Positions 35,108 through 43,762 of a stretch of 64,000 nucleotides of DNA are shown one piece after another (within the stretch, counting starts at the first letter, position 1; every line of letters begins with the position of its first letter). This DNA is from GH45 sp965370965 (GTDB taxonomy: Bacteria; Bacteroidota; Bacteroidia; Bacteroidales; SZUA-534). Location of the stretch: the NCBI GenBank assembly GCA_965370965.1, contig CBDUWQ010000001.1, forward strand, positions 1 to 64,000, read 5' to 3'. Made by a program: the position numbers and the translations under genes. Under the pieces are notes generated by a model. The model made no database searches and was not told the origin of the DNA. It saw nothing but the letters and a program-made list of their open reading frames with translations.

Positions 35108-37936
35108 ATGAAGAAAATATTAATTATTACCTTTCTATTTATATATTCTCAAGCACGGGCACAATTAATTACAACCAACCCAACCTTTCCGGATGCAAAT
35201 AGTGCTGTTACCATAACTTTTAACGCCGCATTGGGCAACCAAGGCTTAAAAGACTATACCGGTGATATTTATGCCCATACAGGTGTAACTACCAATAATA
35301 GCAGTGGTGGCAGCGATTGGAGATATGTTAAAACCAACTGGGGAACAAATACTGAAGAGACAAAGCTCACAAGAATTGGCGATAATTTATATACCCTTTT
35401 AATAACACCATCAATAAAAGAGTATTACGGAGTACCCAATGATGAAACTATTTTGCAGATGGTCTTTGTTTTTAGAAGTGGCGATAGTTCAAAAGAGGGA
35501 AAAACAGCCGAGGGTGGCGATATATTTGCCAATGTTTATGAAGAATCTCTATCGGTAACAATTATTAAGCCTGAAGATAATATAATAGTTCTGCTAAACG
35601 ACCAAATTGATATTGAAGCTGCATCAAATTTAGCTGATAGCTTGATTCTTTATATTGATAATACAAGGATTCAAGCTACTAACACAAGTACCTTATTGCA
35701 TACATATAGCGTAAATACCGATGGCAAGCATTGGATTGTGGTTGAAGCAAAAAATGATTCAGAAAGTGTTTTTGATTCGGTTTATTGCTTTGTAAAAGAG
35801 AATGTTGAAATAAAAGAATTACCGGCAGGTGCTATAAACGGAATTAATTATAATAATGATAGTACGGTTACATTGGTACTTAATGCTCCCGAAAAGGAAT
35901 ATGTTTATTTATTAGGTGATTTTAATAGTTGGGATATTTCCAATATCGGAAAAAACAATGTACCAAAACCATATAATAGACAAATAAAGGCAGACACTTG
36001 GATGATGTATAAAACGGCTAACGGTAACCATTTTTGGCTAACAATTAATAATATAACGCCAATGATTGAGTATCGGTATCAGTATTTAATTGATGGCGAA
36101 ATTGTTGTTGCCGACCCGTATGCCGATAAAATACTCGACCCTTGGAACGATAAATATATTGATGAAAATACCTATCCAAATTTGATACCTTACCCCGAAG
36201 ATTTAACATTTAAACCTGTATCGGTTTTTCAAACTGCCCAAAATGATTATGCTTGGCAAGTAACCGATTTTACCCCTCCAAAAGTTACCGATATGGTAAT
36301 TTACGAGATGCTTATACGCGATTTTGTTGAAACACATACATATAAAACAATTGCCGACACGCTCGACTATCTTAAGAACCTTGGGGTTAATGTATTGGAA
36401 TTAATGCCAATAAATGAATTTGAAGGCAATTCGAGCTGGGGCTACAACCCTTCGTTTTATTTTGCACCCGATAAATATTACGGACCAAAAAATAAGCTAA
36501 AACTATTGGTTGACGAATGCCATAAACGTGGTATAGCAGTTGTTATTGATTTGGTATTAAACCATTCATATGGGCAAAGTCCGTTTGTGCGAATGTATTT
36601 TGAAAATGGCAAACCCGCAGCAAATAACCCATGGTATAATGTTAACCACAATTTTACTAACCCCGATGCACATTGGGGATACGATTTTAATCACGAAAGT
36701 GTATTTACACAGGCATTAGTTGATAGTATTAACTCATATTGGATGAACCAGTATAAAATTGATGGTTTTCGATTTGATTTTACCAAAGGTTTTGGAAATA
36801 ATATTAAAGATGCATCAGACCCATGGGGTAGTATATACGACGCCGACAGGGTTAGGCTGTTAAAGCGAATGGCCAATGAAATATGGAAACGCAACAGCGA
36901 TGCATATGTAATTTTTGAGCACCTTTCGGAAAATGATGAGGAGCGCGAATTGGCCAATTATGGGATACTGCTATGGGGCAATATGAACTACAATTACCTT
37001 GAAGGCGCTATGGGCTGGAACGATGGTGGCAAATCTGATTTTTCATGGATATCGTATAAAAAGAGAGGATGGAGCAACCCTCATGTTGTTGGGTATATGG
37101 AGAGCCACGATGAGGAACGTATGGTATATAAAAACCAACAGTGGGGCAACTCATCGGGTAATTACAATATTACCGAGTATTATACATCTGTGCAGCGGGT
37201 AGAGCTGGCTGCAAACTTTTTTATACCCATACCAGGACCAAAAATGATTTGGCAATTTGGCGAGTTAGGTTACGATTATTCAATTGATTACAACGGACGT
37301 GTGGGCGAAAAGCCTATTCGTTGGGATTATTTCAGTTTAGGTTCGCGTAAGCGTATTTATGAGGTAATGGGTTATTTAAATAAGCTTAAAACTGAGGAAA
37401 TTGCCTTTGAAACCACCGATTATTCATTATCGGTTAGCAGTGCATTGAAATCAATACATTTAAACCATACCGATATGAATGTGGTTATTATTGGCAATTT
37501 TGATGTGGTTGAGGATAAAATAAATCCAAACTTTCAAAACACAGGTACATGGTATGAGTTTTATAGTGGACAAACTGTTGATGTTACCAACACCCAAGCT
37601 GAAATTACTTTAGCACCGGGCGAATATAGGCTTTATACCACAAAACAATTTGATACACCCGAACTTAGCCCGTTTATTGGCGAATCAAAAAATACCATTT
37701 TAAAAGATGGTTTAAAAATATATCCCAATCCTGTTAAAAATAAACTATATATTGACAATGCCCAAAAGCTGGTTCAGGTATCAATAATAAATATTTTTGG
37801 GCAACAGGTTTTTTTAAGCAGAACAAATACCAACCTTTCAATAATTTCTGTTAACCATTTTACAGATGGCATTTATATAATCTCCGGTATTGATAAGCAT
37901 GGTGTTACATATACATCGAGGTTTATAAAAAAATAA
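35108..37936 (+). CDS. T9SS-exported GH13 alpha-amylase/pullulanase-like enzyme
   Basis: The 942 residues comprise a signal peptide (1-19), an N-terminal beta module, a CBM48-like domain (about 255-345; YVYLLGDFNSWD) and a GH13 barrel. The barrel has VVIDLVLNHSYG, IDGFRFD (nucleophile D557), VIFEHLS (acid/base E604) and MESHDEER (D668). A Por-secretion tail follows (LKIYPNPVKNKLYI ... YTSRFIKK, from about 870). The tail predicts export through the type IX system to the surface, where it would attack starch before SusCD import. It is separated from susE by a terminator and probably has its own promoter. Confidence 0.92.
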   Translation: MKKILIITFLFIYSQARAQLITTNPTFPDANSAVTITFNAALGNQGLKDYTGDIYAHTGVTTNNSSGGSDWRYVKTNWGTNTEETKLTRIGDNLYTLLITPSIKEYYGVPNDETILQMVFVFRSGDSSKEGKTAEGGDIFANVYEESLSVTIIKPEDNIIVLLNDQIDIEAASNLADSLILYIDNTRIQATNTSTLLHTYSVNTDGKHWIVVEAKNDSESVFDSVYCFVKENVEIKELPAGAINGINYNNDSTVTLVLNAPEKEYVYLLGDFNSWDISNIGKNNVPKPYNRQIKADTWMMYKTANGNHFWLTINNITPMIEYRYQYLIDGEIVVADPYADKILDPWNDKYIDENTYPNLIPYPEDLTFKPVSVFQTAQNDYAWQVTDFTPPKVTDMVIYEMLIRDFVETHTYKTIADTLDYLKNLGVNVLELMPINEFEGNSSWGYNPSFYFAPDKYYGPKNKLKLLVDECHKRGIAVVIDLVLNHSYGQSPFVRMYFENGKPAANNPWYNVNHNFTNPDAHWGYDFNHESVFTQALVDSINSYWMNQYKIDGFRFDFTKGFGNNIKDASDPWGSIYDADRVRLLKRMANEIWKRNSDAYVIFEHLSENDEERELANYGILLWGNMNYNYLEGAMGWNDGGKSDFSWISYKKRGWSNPHVVGYMESHDEERMVYKNQQWGNSSGNYNITEYYTSVQRVELAANFFIPIPGPKMIWQFGELGYDYSIDYNGRVGEKPIRWDYFSLGSRKRIYEVMGYLNKLKTEEIAFETTDYSLSVSSALKSIHLNHTDMNVVIIGNFDVVEDKINPNFQNTGTWYEFYSGQTVDVTNTQAEITLAPGEYRLYTTKQFDTPELSPFIGESKNTILKDGLKIYPNPVKNKLYIDNAQKLVQVSIINIFGQQVFLSRTNTNLSIISVNHFTDGIYIISGIDKHGVTYTSRFIKK

Positions 37937-38125
37937 ACACTATTTTTATCCTACATTATGCACAAATAAAAATTTTGTGTTAATCAAGGCGTCAAACTGT
38001 AAAGTTGTATATTAATACTGCAAGCAGTTTGCAACCTGCCTTGCCGGACAGACAGGCGATGAGTAACGCAAAATTTAATTTGCTTTATAATTGGTATTAT
38101 AAGCTATAATTAAAATATTTATACA

Positions 38126-39088
38126 GTGTTTAAAAAATACCTTTCATTGCTATTTATCTTATTATTGATGCAGTTTTTTACTAAAATTGCCTACTCTTCA
38201 AATCAGGATACTGAGCACTTTAAGGTTTTTAATAATAAATATACGCTGATGCCTTACTTTACATTAAGTAAGCTAAAACTAAATATATCGGGCAAATACG
38301 ATATTGTTTATCGACCCGACAGGGGAACAGATTTGGGGCTGTATGGAGCATATAAAAATATGGGTTTTGGTGTTGGCTTAGGAGTTTTTGATTATTTTAA
38401 AGATGAGCAAAAAAGCACGGTTAAATTTTATGATTTCAGGTTTAACTATTATGGCAGAAGGATTGGCGCCGATGGTTTGTTTCAGTTTTATAAAAGTTTT
38501 TTAGTTGAAGAAGCTACTAATACATTACCCGATTCCGTAATTGCAGAAAACAGGGCAAACCAAAAAATGAGTAGTATAGGTTTTAATATATATTACAATT
38601 GTAATACCGAACATTCGTTTAAAGCAGTTTTTAGCCATACCGAGAGGCAGCTAAAAAGCAATGGCGCATTTTTGCTTGGGCTGTCACAAACATACACTCA
38701 TTTATATGCTAATGACAATTATTTTTCTGATGAGGAAATAACTATTTATAACATTTCTGATTATTCAAAAAATGCAAGGCTTTATTCAGTTGTACCAATA
38801 ATTGGCTATCAGTATAATTTGGTTATGGGGAATTTTTATTTTGCCCCACTTGTTTTACTTGGAGCGGGTTCTCAATTTCAAAAGGTGTCTGCCGGTAAAG
38901 ATTTCATAAAAAATGATATCCAATTTATTAAAAAAGTTGTTGTAAATCTGCCAATTGGCTATAATGGCGATAAGTTTTATTATGGGTTTGTTTTTAAAAA
39001 TGATTATTCAAAATCAAAAATAGCAAATTCAAACATGATCTATAATTTACTGTCATTAAACTTGTTTTTTGGATTTAGGTTTTTGTAG
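38126..39088 (+). CDS. DUF4421-type outer-membrane beta-barrel protein
   Basis: The 320-residue protein starts at GTG with a signal peptide (FKKYLSLLFILLLMQFFTKIAYS). It is rich in alternating aromatic/hydrophobic strands (YRPDRGTDLGLYGAYKNMGFGVGLGVFDYF; YDFRFNYYGRRIGADGLFQFYKSF) and ends in FFGFRFL, with aromatic residues as expected for an outer-membrane barrel. The first part matches my recollection of DUF4421, a Bacteroidota family of unknown function. It is followed after 25 bp by the AsmA-like gene. Confidence 0.75.
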   Translation: MFKKYLSLLFILLLMQFFTKIAYSSNQDTEHFKVFNNKYTLMPYFTLSKLKLNISGKYDIVYRPDRGTDLGLYGAYKNMGFGVGLGVFDYFKDEQKSTVKFYDFRFNYYGRRIGADGLFQFYKSFLVEEATNTLPDSVIAENRANQKMSSIGFNIYYNCNTEHSFKAVFSHTERQLKSNGAFLLGLSQTYTHLYANDNYFSDEEITIYNISDYSKNARLYSVVPIIGYQYNLVMGNFYFAPLVLLGAGSQFQKVSAGKDFIKNDIQFIKKVVVNLPIGYNGDKFYYGFVFKNDYSKSKIANSNMIYNLLSLNLFFGFRFL

Positions 39089-39113
39089 ATTTTTATAATA
39101 AATTTTCAGACAG

Positions 39114-40796
39114 ATGAAAAATATTAAAAGAACCACAGTAATACTAAAAAGGGTTGTACTCTTTTTTATCCTATTCATATCATTGATTTTTGTGGCACCT
39201 CTTTTTATGCATAATTGGCTTGAACAAAATCTTATAAAAATAATAAATAAGGAGGAAAATAGAGCCTATGATGTTTCGTTTGCAACCTTCGATTTGAATT
39301 TCTTTTTTACTGGCTTTAAGTTAGAAGATGTAAGCATTATGCCCATAAATAAAAAAGAAGGCACAATTATAACTTGCAAAATTGATAAACTTATGATTGG
39401 AGGTTTTAGTTGGGAAAATTTTCTTTTAAAACGACAGGTAGATTTTACAGAAATGTCGTTTTTAAAGCCTGTTTTTGAAATAATTATTGGTTCCGAAGAC
39501 GTAAAAGAAGAAACTACATCCAAACAGATGCAACAATTCTTTGGCGATATTTTATCAAGGGTTAAGTTGAATAATTTCAAATTAATTGATGGTTCCTTTA
39601 TTCTGTATAAATCCGACAAGAAGTTAATGAAGCTTGGACATATTGGTAAATTTAATATTGTGGCAAAAGATATTGAAACCGATTCAATACAATGGAAATA
39701 TCCCATACCATTTAAACTGAGAGAATTCTCATCATCAGTAAAAGATATATTCTTTGTTGTTGATGAATATTCCTCTCTCGCTTGTGCCGAAATGACATAT
39801 AAACCAAAAAAATCTAAAATTGAGTTAAAAAATCTTTCATTAAAGCTGAATAAACATTGGACACATGTTAGTGACTTAATTGGAAAGCAAGTAGATATTA
39901 TGGAGTTTGACTTAAAATCACTTACAATTAATGGAATTGAAACCAATAGCCAATTGTACGGAGATTATGATATACGCTCAAAATATATTGAAATAGATGG
40001 CTTAGTATTGAAAGACTATAAAAACAAAAATAAGCCTTTTTACAATAAGCATAAACAAGCAATGTTTTCTGGTTTAGTAGCTAAAATACCCATTGGTCTT
40101 AAGGTTGATAAAGTAATCATTAAAAATACCTTTATAATTTATACAGAAATGCCCAATGGTCGTAACACATTTGGAACGATACATTTAGATGACTTAAAAG
40201 GAAGTATTACTCATTTAACAACCCTAGATTCATTGCAAAAAGAATATGGAAAATTTGAAATTGATTTGATAGGTAAAATCAATAATGAAGGTAAGCTTTC
40301 ATTAAGTCTTAGCATACCTTATACTGAAGATAAATTTCATCTTAAAGCAAAGTTAGAAGACTATGAAATGACTAAATTGAATAGAACCATTGAACCTATG
40401 CTAGGTGTTATGGTAGAGTCGGGTCATTTGTTAATGCTCGATTTTGATATGAAAGCGGATCGGGTACGTTCCAAAAATGTACTTAAGATGAAGTACACTA
40501 ACTTAGTATTGAATATATTGAATGAAAATAAAGAGGTTCGGAAAAAAAGAGGATTAATAACAGGTGTTGCCAATTCAATGATTAAAGATCAGAATTTACC
40601 AGGCGAAAAACACTACCGTGAAGCAAATTATAAAACAGTAAGGAATCAATACCGAGCACCTTTTAATTTTATTTGGCTTGCATTGCAAGATGGAATACCT
40701 GAAGTTATACTAACTGATTTTGCTAAAGAATTGCTAAAGAGCAATGAACGACATAATAAAAAACGTGAACGAAAAGCTAAAAAGCAAAAGAGGTAG
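39114..40796 (+). CDS. AsmA/DUF748-like membrane-anchored protein
   Basis: The 560 residues have one N-terminal transmembrane helix (VVLFFILFISLIFVAPLFM, about 14-32) and then a long beta-rich periplasmic part (YDVSFATFDLNFFFTGFKLEDVSI; LKEDYEM-type repeats). The C-terminus is basic (RHNKKRERKAKKQKR). The layout resembles AsmA/DUF748 proteins of the lipid-transfer or envelope-assembly type, but identity is too weak for a firm call. It is co-directional with the DUF4421 gene, so a joint envelope role is possible. Confidence 0.6.
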   Translation: MKNIKRTTVILKRVVLFFILFISLIFVAPLFMHNWLEQNLIKIINKEENRAYDVSFATFDLNFFFTGFKLEDVSIMPINKKEGTIITCKIDKLMIGGFSWENFLLKRQVDFTEMSFLKPVFEIIIGSEDVKEETTSKQMQQFFGDILSRVKLNNFKLIDGSFILYKSDKKLMKLGHIGKFNIVAKDIETDSIQWKYPIPFKLREFSSSVKDIFFVVDEYSSLACAEMTYKPKKSKIELKNLSLKLNKHWTHVSDLIGKQVDIMEFDLKSLTINGIETNSQLYGDYDIRSKYIEIDGLVLKDYKNKNKPFYNKHKQAMFSGLVAKIPIGLKVDKVIIKNTFIIYTEMPNGRNTFGTIHLDDLKGSITHLTTLDSLQKEYGKFEIDLIGKINNEGKLSLSLSIPYTEDKFHLKAKLEDYEMTKLNRTIEPMLGVMVESGHLLMLDFDMKADRVRSKNVLKMKYTNLVLNILNENKEVRKKRGLITGVANSMIKDQNLPGEKHYREANYKTVRNQYRAPFNFIWLALQDGIPEVILTDFAKELLKSNERHNKKRERKAKKQKR

Positions 40797-41098
40797 AAAA
40801 CCAATACTTGCTAAAACTATAAAATAATCAATTAATGGTGTTCTCTACATATTTTTTAAAAAACAAAAAAATGCCTCTTAAATTTTCACACAACCTCTTT
40901 AACTCGGCGGATTGAAATTTGAAGATAAAAAATGGCACAAGTAATACATATAGATTGAAAAAGCAGATAGCATATGCCAAAATTTAACCTTTTTAATTTA
41001 AAAGCGATTTCCCTGCTTATTTTAATCCCTTACTTTACCATTTGATAACAAAAAAGTTGAACTATTTCAATTTTTACCTTGGCAAGCCCGCCTAAGCT
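40797..41098. other. Gene-free spacer upstream of the redox cassette
   Basis: About 300 bp of AT-rich sequence with no gene. An in-frame TTG at 41079 would extend the next gene by 27 residues, but those residues are not conserved-looking and overlap the predicted promoter, so I treat them as untranslated. Confidence 0.45.
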
Positions 41099-41132
41099 TT
41101 TGTTTTATTCTGTTTTTCTATATCTATTTTTG
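41099..41132 (+). promoter_or_regulatory. Predicted promoter of the redox cassette (TTTG-N22-TAttTTTG)
   Basis: TTTG at 41099-41102 and TATTTTTG at 41125-41132 match the Bacteroidota consensus. The ATG at 41160 is 28 bp downstream. Confidence 0.55.
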
Positions 41133-41159
41133 TTGCATCAAAATAAAACAGAAACTATT

Positions 41160-41495
41160 ATGGCAAAAGTTGCAATACCGGTCGAAAAAGATTGCTTAAG
41201 TACCCATTTTGGTACATGCAGTCATTATGCGGTATTTACTATTAGAGAATCAAAAGTGGTTGACAAAATACTTGTTGAGCCCGACTTTAACGAAATTGAA
41301 AAATTTGCCGATTGGTTTAAAACTTTAGGGGTTTCCGATGTTGTTACCTATAAAATAAACCCCACAATTATTCATGCCTTTATAAAAAATAAAATCAATG
41401 TGTTTGTTGGCACCAATCAGGTATCGCCCGATGAGTTGGTACAAGATTATATTAAAGGCAAATTAAAATCGAATGGAGATATATTGGGAAATTAA
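41160..41495 (+). CDS. NifX/NifB-type (dinitrogenase Fe-Mo cofactor-like) protein
   Basis: The 111-residue protein opens with AKVAIPVEKDCLSTHFGTCSHYAVFTI, the signature of the small dinitrogenase iron-molybdenum cofactor family (HFG motif), and keeps the family pattern through VVTYKINPTIIHAFIKNKINVFVG. Members bind iron-sulfur or Fe-Mo clusters, or act in unknown redox roles in organisms without nitrogenase; no nif genes occur in this window. Two cysteines (C12, C19) flank HFG. It is 24 bp upstream of the thioredoxin-like gene, so probably co-transcribed. Confidence 0.85.
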   Translation: MAKVAIPVEKDCLSTHFGTCSHYAVFTIRESKVVDKILVEPDFNEIEKFADWFKTLGVSDVVTYKINPTIIHAFIKNKINVFVGTNQVSPDELVQDYIKGKLKSNGDILGN

Positions 41496-41519
41496 TAATA
41501 AAAACAAAAAAGTAAAACT

Positions 41520-41861
41520 ATGGATTTATTAACAAACTTAAAGCACTTAACAACTGCTGACGATCACAAAAAATTTATTGAAGAAAACGAAAATGTAATG
41601 GTATGCTGTGGTCGTATGGGACCTATGTGTATTCCTGTTTATGAGGCTATGGAAGAGATGGAAGAAGATTATACCCATGTAAAATTTGCCGATATGAATT
41701 TTGATATGCCTGAAGCTCATGTAATTCGCAATGCCCCAGAGGCTGCAGGTTTTATGGGATTACCATTTACAATGTTTTATAAAAACGGAAAAGTTGTTGA
41801 GGCTGTTAGCTCAATAATGTCTGATGAACAGATTAAAACACTATTAGACTCAAAATTTTAA
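41520..41861 (+). CDS. Thioredoxin-fold protein with atypical CGRMGPMC motif
   Basis: The 113 residues follow the thioredoxin fold: beta-alpha start, active-site loop, MGLPFTMFYKNGKVV with the cis-Pro at GLP (about 80-82), and a C-terminal helix. Where thioredoxin has WCGPC, this protein has CCGRMGPMC, so the Cys pair is C30 and C37 (CX6C) with an extra C29. The usual N-terminal nucleophile position is Met. Its neighbour is a thioredoxin reductase, so a redox partner role is likely, but disulfide exchange through CX6C is inference. Confidence 0.85.
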   Translation: MDLLTNLKHLTTADDHKKFIEENENVMVCCGRMGPMCIPVYEAMEEMEEDYTHVKFADMNFDMPEAHVIRNAPEAAGFMGLPFTMFYKNGKVVEAVSSIMSDEQIKTLLDSKF

Positions 41862-41877
41862 TAAGCACTAACTATTC

Positions 41878-41905
41878 AATTCCTCAGGGTTTGTGGAATT
41901 TTTTA
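41878..41905 (+). terminator. Hairpin with T-run between trx-like gene and trxB
   Basis: AATTCC (41878-41883) pairs with GGAATT (41895-41900), followed by TTTT. This six-base stem is weak to moderate and could attenuate transcription between the thioredoxin-like gene and trxB. Confidence 0.55.
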
Positions 41906-41926
41906 TATGTAAAAACATATTAAATT

Positions 41927-42850
41927 ATGGATAATAAAATTTTTGATGTTATAATTTTAGGAGCAGGACCGGCTGGCTTGGCAGCAGGTATTTATGCATC
42001 AAGGGCTAAGCTAAGCACCCTAATTTTAAACGAGGGGGCTATTGGCGGGCAATTAACCTTAACCAATGAAATAGCCAATTACCCGGGGGTTGAAACAACA
42101 AGTGGTTATAGTTTGGTAACCACCATGAAAAAACAGGCTAAGGAGTTTGGTTGCAAAATTAAGAGCAATAAGCAAATTGCCTCTTTTAATATTAATGGTA
42201 AAACAAAAAACATTACTGTTAATAAGACTGAAATTTTTGAAGGAAAAACCGTGATACTTGCTACTGGTGGCACTCCGCGCATGTTAGACATACCGGGCGA
42301 AAAAATCTTTAAAGGCAAAGGAGTTTCATACTGCGCTACTTGCGACGGCGATTTTTTTACCAATAAAGAGATTGTGGTAATAGGAGGAGGAAATTCGGCA
42401 CTTGAAGAGGCTGTTGCGTTAACAAATTTTGCAAGTAAGGTTACAGTTGTTCATCAGTTTGCTGAATTTCAAGCGTTTGAATTTGCCATACAAGAGGCAA
42501 AGCAAAACCCCAAAATCAGTTTTATTATGGAATCGGAGCCACGTGAGATAATTGGCGGTGAATCTGTAAAAAGCATAAAAATTGAGCATCTGCCAACAGG
42601 CAAAACCTCAGAGATTAAAACAGATGGTATTTTTATTTTTATTGGTTATGTGCCAAATACCGATAAACTGAAAAACAAAATTACATTGAATAATAATGGC
42701 GAAATAATTGTTGATGCAGATATGAATACAAATATACCCGGTGTTTTTGCAGCCGGCGATAGCATCCATAAAAAGTTTAGGCAAGTTACTACAGCGGTTG
42801 CCGATGGAACCATTGCTGCACTATCGGCAGCGGCATATGTTAGGCAATAG
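41927..42850 (+). CDS. trxB: Thioredoxin reductase-like flavoprotein with altered NADPH motif
   Basis: The 307 residues have an FAD-binding start (IILGAGPAGLAAGIYASRA), the redox pair SYCATCDG (C136, C139), the dinucleotide motif VVIGGGNSALEEA and the C-terminal FAD motif TNIPGVFAAGDS...RQVTTAVADGTIAAL. The segment that in NADPH-dependent enzymes reads HRRDxxRA is HQFAEFQA here, so the arginines that bind the NADPH 2'-phosphate are missing. The cofactor may be NADH or a non-nucleotide donor such as ferredoxin. The next gene downstream is separated by a terminator. Confidence 0.93.
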   Translation: MDNKIFDVIILGAGPAGLAAGIYASRAKLSTLILNEGAIGGQLTLTNEIANYPGVETTSGYSLVTTMKKQAKEFGCKIKSNKQIASFNINGKTKNITVNKTEIFEGKTVILATGGTPRMLDIPGEKIFKGKGVSYCATCDGDFFTNKEIVVIGGGNSALEEAVALTNFASKVTVVHQFAEFQAFEFAIQEAKQNPKISFIMESEPREIIGGESVKSIKIEHLPTGKTSEIKTDGIFIFIGYVPNTDKLKNKITLNNNGEIIVDADMNTNIPGVFAAGDSIHKKFRQVTTAVADGTIAALSAAAYVRQ

Positions 42851-42911
42851 TAAAAAGTACTAATTACTCCCGCCTCAATACTTCAAAAAATATTATTCTT
42901 AAAACAGCTAT

Positions 42912-42949
42912 AAAAAAAGGTGTGCAATAAAATTGCATACCTTTTTTTT
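42912..42949 (+). terminator. Rho-independent terminator after trxB
   Basis: GGTGTGCAAT pairs with ATTGCATACC (one G-U) over a 3-base loop, with A-run upstream and T-run downstream. It lies 62 bp after the trxB stop. Confidence 0.88.
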
Positions 42950-43032
42950 ATTATCATGATTTTTTTCGAGTTAATTTATTAAAAAAATTACTTTTGCAGA
43001 AGCAAATATATTTTATTTAAAAATATCATAAT

Positions 43033-43740
43033 ATGGGACGTGCATTTGAATACAGAAAAGCGGCAAAAATGAAGCGTTGGGGTAAAATGTCGAGGCTTTT
43101 CCCAAAGCTTGGCAAAGCTATAACAGCAGCAGCAAAAGACGGCGGGACTGATCCGGAGATGAATGCCAAGCTTAGAACAGCAGTACAAAATGCCAAGGCT
43201 CAGAATATGCCAAAAGACAATATTGACAATGCCATAAAAAGGGCACTTGGCAAAGATGCTACCAGTTATATCGAGATGAATTTTGAAGGCAAAGGTCCGC
43301 ATGGAGTATTGGTTTTTGTAGAGTGCATGACTGACAATACAACCCGTACTACGGCAAATGTAAAATCGTATTTTAATAAAGCAGGTGGGAGTCAATCGCC
43401 AAATGGCTCGCTTGAGTTTATGTTTAACCGAAAAATGGTTATCGAATTTGAAAAACCTGACGAAATGGATATTGAGGAGCTTGAATTGGAGTTTATTGAT
43501 GCGGGCTTAGAGGAGGTTGAAGACCATGAAGGAACTGTTTATGTTTATGGCGATTACACAAATTTTGGTGTACTTACACAAGCGTTTGAAGACAAAGGCA
43601 TTGAGGTAAAGGCCACCCTGCAAAGGTTTGCTACATCGCCGGTTGAATTTTCCAACGAACAGGTTGAAGATATCGAAAAAATGTTAGACAAACTTGACGA
43701 TGATGAAGACGTTCAGGCTGTTTATACCAATATTGCATAA
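43033..43740 (+). CDS. yebC: YebC/PmpR (TACO1-family) regulator
   Basis: The 235-residue protein matches YebC/TACO1: GRAFEYRKAAKMKRWGKMSRLFPKLGKAI at the start (the basic nucleic-acid-binding segment), MPKDNIDNAIKRALGK, GPHGVLVFVECMTDNTTRT and NGSLEFMF. The family includes transcription regulators and factors that ease translation of proline-rich stretches. A TActTTTG -7 box (42989-42996) precedes it. Length is normal. Confidence 0.94.
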   Translation: MGRAFEYRKAAKMKRWGKMSRLFPKLGKAITAAAKDGGTDPEMNAKLRTAVQNAKAQNMPKDNIDNAIKRALGKDATSYIEMNFEGKGPHGVLVFVECMTDNTTRTTANVKSYFNKAGGSQSPNGSLEFMFNRKMVIEFEKPDEMDIEELELEFIDAGLEEVEDHEGTVYVYGDYTNFGVLTQAFEDKGIEVKATLQRFATSPVEFSNEQVEDIEKMLDKLDDDEDVQAVYTNIA

Positions 43741-43762
43741 TTTGTGTTAATTATCTATTGTC

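Noticed and set aside
41079..41159. TTG start that would add 27 residues to the NifX-like protein
   Set aside because: The added residues overlap the predicted promoter (41099-41132) and the family begins at the ATG at 41160.
41160..41495. Evidence of nitrogen fixation from the NifX-like gene
   Set aside because: This small family is widespread in non-fixing bacteria and no nifHDK or nifB-type gene is present in the window.
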